This document shows positions 35,981 to 38,543 of a DNA stretch of 38,543 nucleotides, one piece after another; the stretch's first letter is position 1, and each line of letters begins with the position of its first letter. A program made the position numbers and the translations under genes. Source of the DNA: Bifidobacterium breve (GTDB lineage Bacteria; Actinomycetota; Thermoleophilia; Miltoncostaeales; Miltoncostaeaceae); NCBI GenBank assembly GCA_945873475.1, contig CAMCDF010000002.1, positions 1-38,543 on the forward strand, in the 5' to 3' direction. The notes below the pieces were generated by a model. The model made no database searches. It was not told the origin of the DNA and saw only the letters and a program-made list of their open reading frames with translations.

Positions 35981-37069
35981 GTGCAGCACGACATCGCGGT
36001 CGTCGGGGCCGGCCTCAGCGGTGTGCGTGCGGCATGGCTGCTGCAGCAGGCGGGTGCAGACTTCGTGGTGCTCGAGGCGGCTGCCCGAACCGGTGGGCGC
36101 ATCCTCTCGCTGGGCGCGGATGGCGCCCGCGGCCCCCTCGACATGGGCCCGTCATGGTTCTGGCCGGCCTTCCAGCCCCGCATGCCCGCGCTGGTGCGCG
36201 AGATGGGCATTCGGACGTTCCCGCAGGCAGGCGCAGGAGCGCTCGTGTGGGAGGAGTCGCCCACGCAGTGCACCCGTTTCGAGGCGGGGGCACCCGACGA
36301 TGGCTCCATGCGCATCGAGGGCGGAGTCGCGACCCTCGTGGATGCGCTGCTGGCCGATATACCCGCTGATCGCGTTCTGACCGGGCACCGCGTGAGCGCG
36401 CTGCGGTGCACGCCCGGCGGTGTGTCGATCGAGGCGGCGGGCCCGGATGGCGCCACCACCGTCGAGGCGCGCGTGGTCATCTGCACGCTGCCGCCGCGCC
36501 TGCTCGCGCGGTCCCTTGTCTTCGACCCACCTCTCCCGGAACCGGTTCGCAGTGGCTGGATCGCCGTTCCCACCTGGATGGCCGGCAACGCGAAGTTCGT
36601 GGCCGTCTACGAGCGCCCGTTCTGGCGCGACGCGGGCCTGTCGGGCGAGGGTCGAAGCCGCGTGGGCCCGCTGGTGGAGATCCACGACGCATCCGACGGC
36701 CACGGACTCGCTGCGCTCACGGCGTTCATCGGAACGCCTGCGCAGGCACGCATTGGTGCAGATCATCAGGTGCGCGACGCCGCCATCGCCCAGCTGACGA
36801 GGCTGTTCGGCGACGAGGCCGCGCACCCCGTGGCCAGCCTGATCAAGGACTGGGCCGCAGACCCGCTGGTGGCAACCGACGACGACATGCAGCCGCTGTA
36901 TGCGCATCCGTCATACGGCGGCCACCCGCCGCCTCCGGGGGAATGGGCGCCCCGCCTGCTGCTCGCCGGAACCGAGTCGGCGCGCACGTACGGCGGCTAC
37001 ATGGAGGGCGCCCTCGAGGCAGCCGAGGTCGCGGTGGCCGCAGCGCTCGCCGGATCCCCCCCGGCATGA
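35981..37069 (+). CDS. flavin-containing amine oxidase family protein
   Basis: VAVVGAGLSG-type FAD motif (IAVVGAGLSGVRAAWLLQQAGADFVVLEAAARTGGRI), C-terminal LLLAGTESARTYGGYMEGALEAAE. Confidence 0.88.
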   Translation: MQHDIAVVGAGLSGVRAAWLLQQAGADFVVLEAAARTGGRILSLGADGARGPLDMGPSWFWPAFQPRMPALVREMGIRTFPQAGAGALVWEESPTQCTRFEAGAPDDGSMRIEGGVATLVDALLADIPADRVLTGHRVSALRCTPGGVSIEAAGPDGATTVEARVVICTLPPRLLARSLVFDPPLPEPVRSGWIAVPTWMAGNAKFVAVYERPFWRDAGLSGEGRSRVGPLVEIHDASDGHGLAALTAFIGTPAQARIGADHQVRDAAIAQLTRLFGDEAAHPVASLIKDWAADPLVATDDDMQPLYAHPSYGGHPPPPGEWAPRLLLAGTESARTYGGYMEGALEAAEVAVAAALAGSPPA

Positions 37070-37137
37070 ACGCCCCCCACGGGTGCCGGCGTGTGTGTCT
37101 GCGTGCGCACCGTCGGCGGAGGGATAGAATCGCTGCC

Positions 37138-38295
37138 GTGCCGCGCCGCCCCTCCCATCGCGCATGGACCGCCCTGCTCGCCATCATCTTCGCGTGCATG
37201 GTCCCCTTCGCGGGCCCCGCGGCGGGAGTCGTGGAGGACAGGAACCCGCGCATCGTCGGGGGCTCATACGCAGCGCAGTCCGACTGGCCCTTCCTGGTGG
37301 CCCTGGTCAGGCCGGGTGCCGGGCGGCCGTTCGAGCGTCAGTTCTGCGGTGGAAGCGTCATCGCGCCTGACTGGGTGCTCACGGCAGCGCACTGCGTGGT
37401 GGACAGCGCGAACCAGCCAATCGCCCCGGATCGGGTGGCCATCCTCACCGGCACCGTCTCGCTGGCCGGGGGGTCGGGCGCCGAGACCCCGGTGACGCAG
37501 GTGGTGGTGGCCCCGGGTTACCCGGCGGGCCCGGATGCTGCGCTGCTGCGCCTCGCGCTCCCCACCACTGCGCCGGCTGTGGCACTGGCGCGGCCGGGGC
37601 AGCCGGAACTGTGGGCTGCCGGGACGCGGGCCGCGGTGGCCGGTTGGGGGGATACGGCTGAGGACGCCGGCGTCTTCCCGATGGCGGCCCGTCAGGTGAG
37701 CATCCCGCTCATCGCGGACTCGCGGTGCCGGTCGGCCATCGGCAGTGACTTCGCCGCGACGCGCGAGCTCTGCGCAGGGGTGCCCCGGGGCAAGGCCGAC
37801 TCATGCCAGGGCGACTCAGGCGGGCCCCTCGCGGTGCGCACGCGCATCGCCCCCGTGCTGGTGGGCATCGTGTCCTGGGGGTACGGCTGCGCCCGCCCCG
37901 GCAGGCCGGGCCTGTACACGCGGGTGAGTGCCATCGGCGACTGGGTGACGCAGGTGACCGGGGCCCGGCCGGGCGGGGTGGTCCTTCCGGCCCCGCTGAT
38001 CCGTGTCGGCGCGCAGCGGGTCGTTGCCCGTCGCGGCAAGGCGGTTGACCTCTCGTACAGGCTCTTCGGGTCAGCGCGGCGCAGTTCCGAGTACGTGGCC
38101 ATCCTCGATGGCAGTGGTCGCATCCTCTCGGACTACGAGACGGCCGAGGGCCCCTTCGTGGCGGGCCGGGACGTGTTCTACGTGCGCTGGCGCGTACCGC
38201 GTAGTGCCCCGAGCAGCCTGTACTTCTGCGTCGCGGCCGCGCCCCCGAAGAGGGACTACGGGGACCCGGGCTGCGCGCGAATCATCGTGCGCTGA
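37138..38295 (+). CDS. secreted trypsin-like serine protease (S1 family)
   Basis: Signal peptide, RIVGG activation site, LTAAHC, DAALLRL, DSCQGDSGGP, VSWGYGCARPGRPGLYTRVS. Confidence 0.93.
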   Translation: MPRRPSHRAWTALLAIIFACMVPFAGPAAGVVEDRNPRIVGGSYAAQSDWPFLVALVRPGAGRPFERQFCGGSVIAPDWVLTAAHCVVDSANQPIAPDRVAILTGTVSLAGGSGAETPVTQVVVAPGYPAGPDAALLRLALPTTAPAVALARPGQPELWAAGTRAAVAGWGDTAEDAGVFPMAARQVSIPLIADSRCRSAIGSDFAATRELCAGVPRGKADSCQGDSGGPLAVRTRIAPVLVGIVSWGYGCARPGRPGLYTRVSAIGDWVTQVTGARPGGVVLPAPLIRVGAQRVVARRGKAVDLSYRLFGSARRSSEYVAILDGSGRILSDYETAEGPFVAGRDVFYVRWRVPRSAPSSLYFCVAAAPPKRDYGDPGCARIIVR

Positions 38296-38360
38296 TCGCC
38301 GGCTCACGCGTCTTCGCGATTGTGCCGTCCACGCGGCGGAAGGCGTGAAGGTGGTGAACG

Positions 38361-38390
38361 ACGAGAGCCCCGCGAATGCGGGGCTCTCGT
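38361..38390. terminator. perfect 13-bp hairpin between the trypsin gene and tRNA-Asp (candidate bidirectional terminator)
   Basis: ACGAGAGCCCCGC-gaat-GCGGGGCTCTCGT; no obvious T-tract on either side. Confidence 0.55.
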
Positions 38391-38394
38391 GAAG

Positions 38395-38468
38395 CGGGAG
38401 TGACGGGACTTGAACCCGCGGCCTCAGGATTGACAGTCCTGCGCTCTAACCAGCTGAGCTACACCCCC
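38395..38468 (-). tRNA. tRNA-Asp (anticodon GTC), CCA not encoded
   Basis: Minus strand GGGGGTGTAGCTCAGCTGGTTAGAGCGCAGGACTGTCAATCCTGAGG...GGTTCAAGTCCCGTCACTCCCG; loop CTGTCAA. Confidence 0.93.
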
Positions 38469-38488
38469 GGGTTGCTCCGGGCGAGCCA

Positions 38489-38543
38489 TGGGCGGTGACG
38501 GACTTGAACCGCCGGCCCCCTGCTTGTAAGGCAGGTGCTCTAC
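38489..38543 (-). tRNA. tRNA-Val (anticodon TAC), 5' part beyond window
   Basis: Minus strand GTAGAGCACCTGCCTTACAAGCAGG...GGCGGTTCAAGTCCGTCACCGCCCA; loop CTTACAA. Confidence 0.9.

Overview
High-GC bacterial chromosomal window, actinobacterial in gene content (possibly a Thermoleophilia-like lineage, but this is not provable from one window). It is densely packed with about 40 CDSs and two tRNAs. I saw no prophage, IS element or CRISPR array. Recognisable modules: a UvrD-like helicase/Fe-S nuclease (5' truncated) plus an OB-HD exonuclease; ychF; B12-radical SAM, methylmalonyl-CoA epimerase and nicotinate phosphoribosyltransferase; a duplicated ThyX-like protein; rarA; a rhodanese-ThiF/CysO/CysM/Mec cysteine-biosynthesis operon; an AbrB/PIN toxin-antitoxin pair; an SbtA-like bicarbonate transporter plus beta-carbonic anhydrase; a NYN-LOTUS protein; citrate synthase; SixA; CopCD; FabI; a histidine kinase; CFA synthase plus DUF1295; NlpC/P60; a Vps62-like membrane protein; and a secreted trypsin. 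The most interesting signals are at the gene-expression level. (1) Three genes appear to start at CTG, two of them in a CTGA stop/start overlap. (2) Four of six convergent gene pairs terminate on one shared CTAG, and a fifth has a CTAG that is still in frame for both genes. (3) A TANNNT-N6/7-RTG leaderless-promoter pattern recurs at eight or more genes. (4) Two related imperfect hairpin repeats sit in frame inside one thyX-like gene. No computation or database search was done; family calls come from motif recognition.
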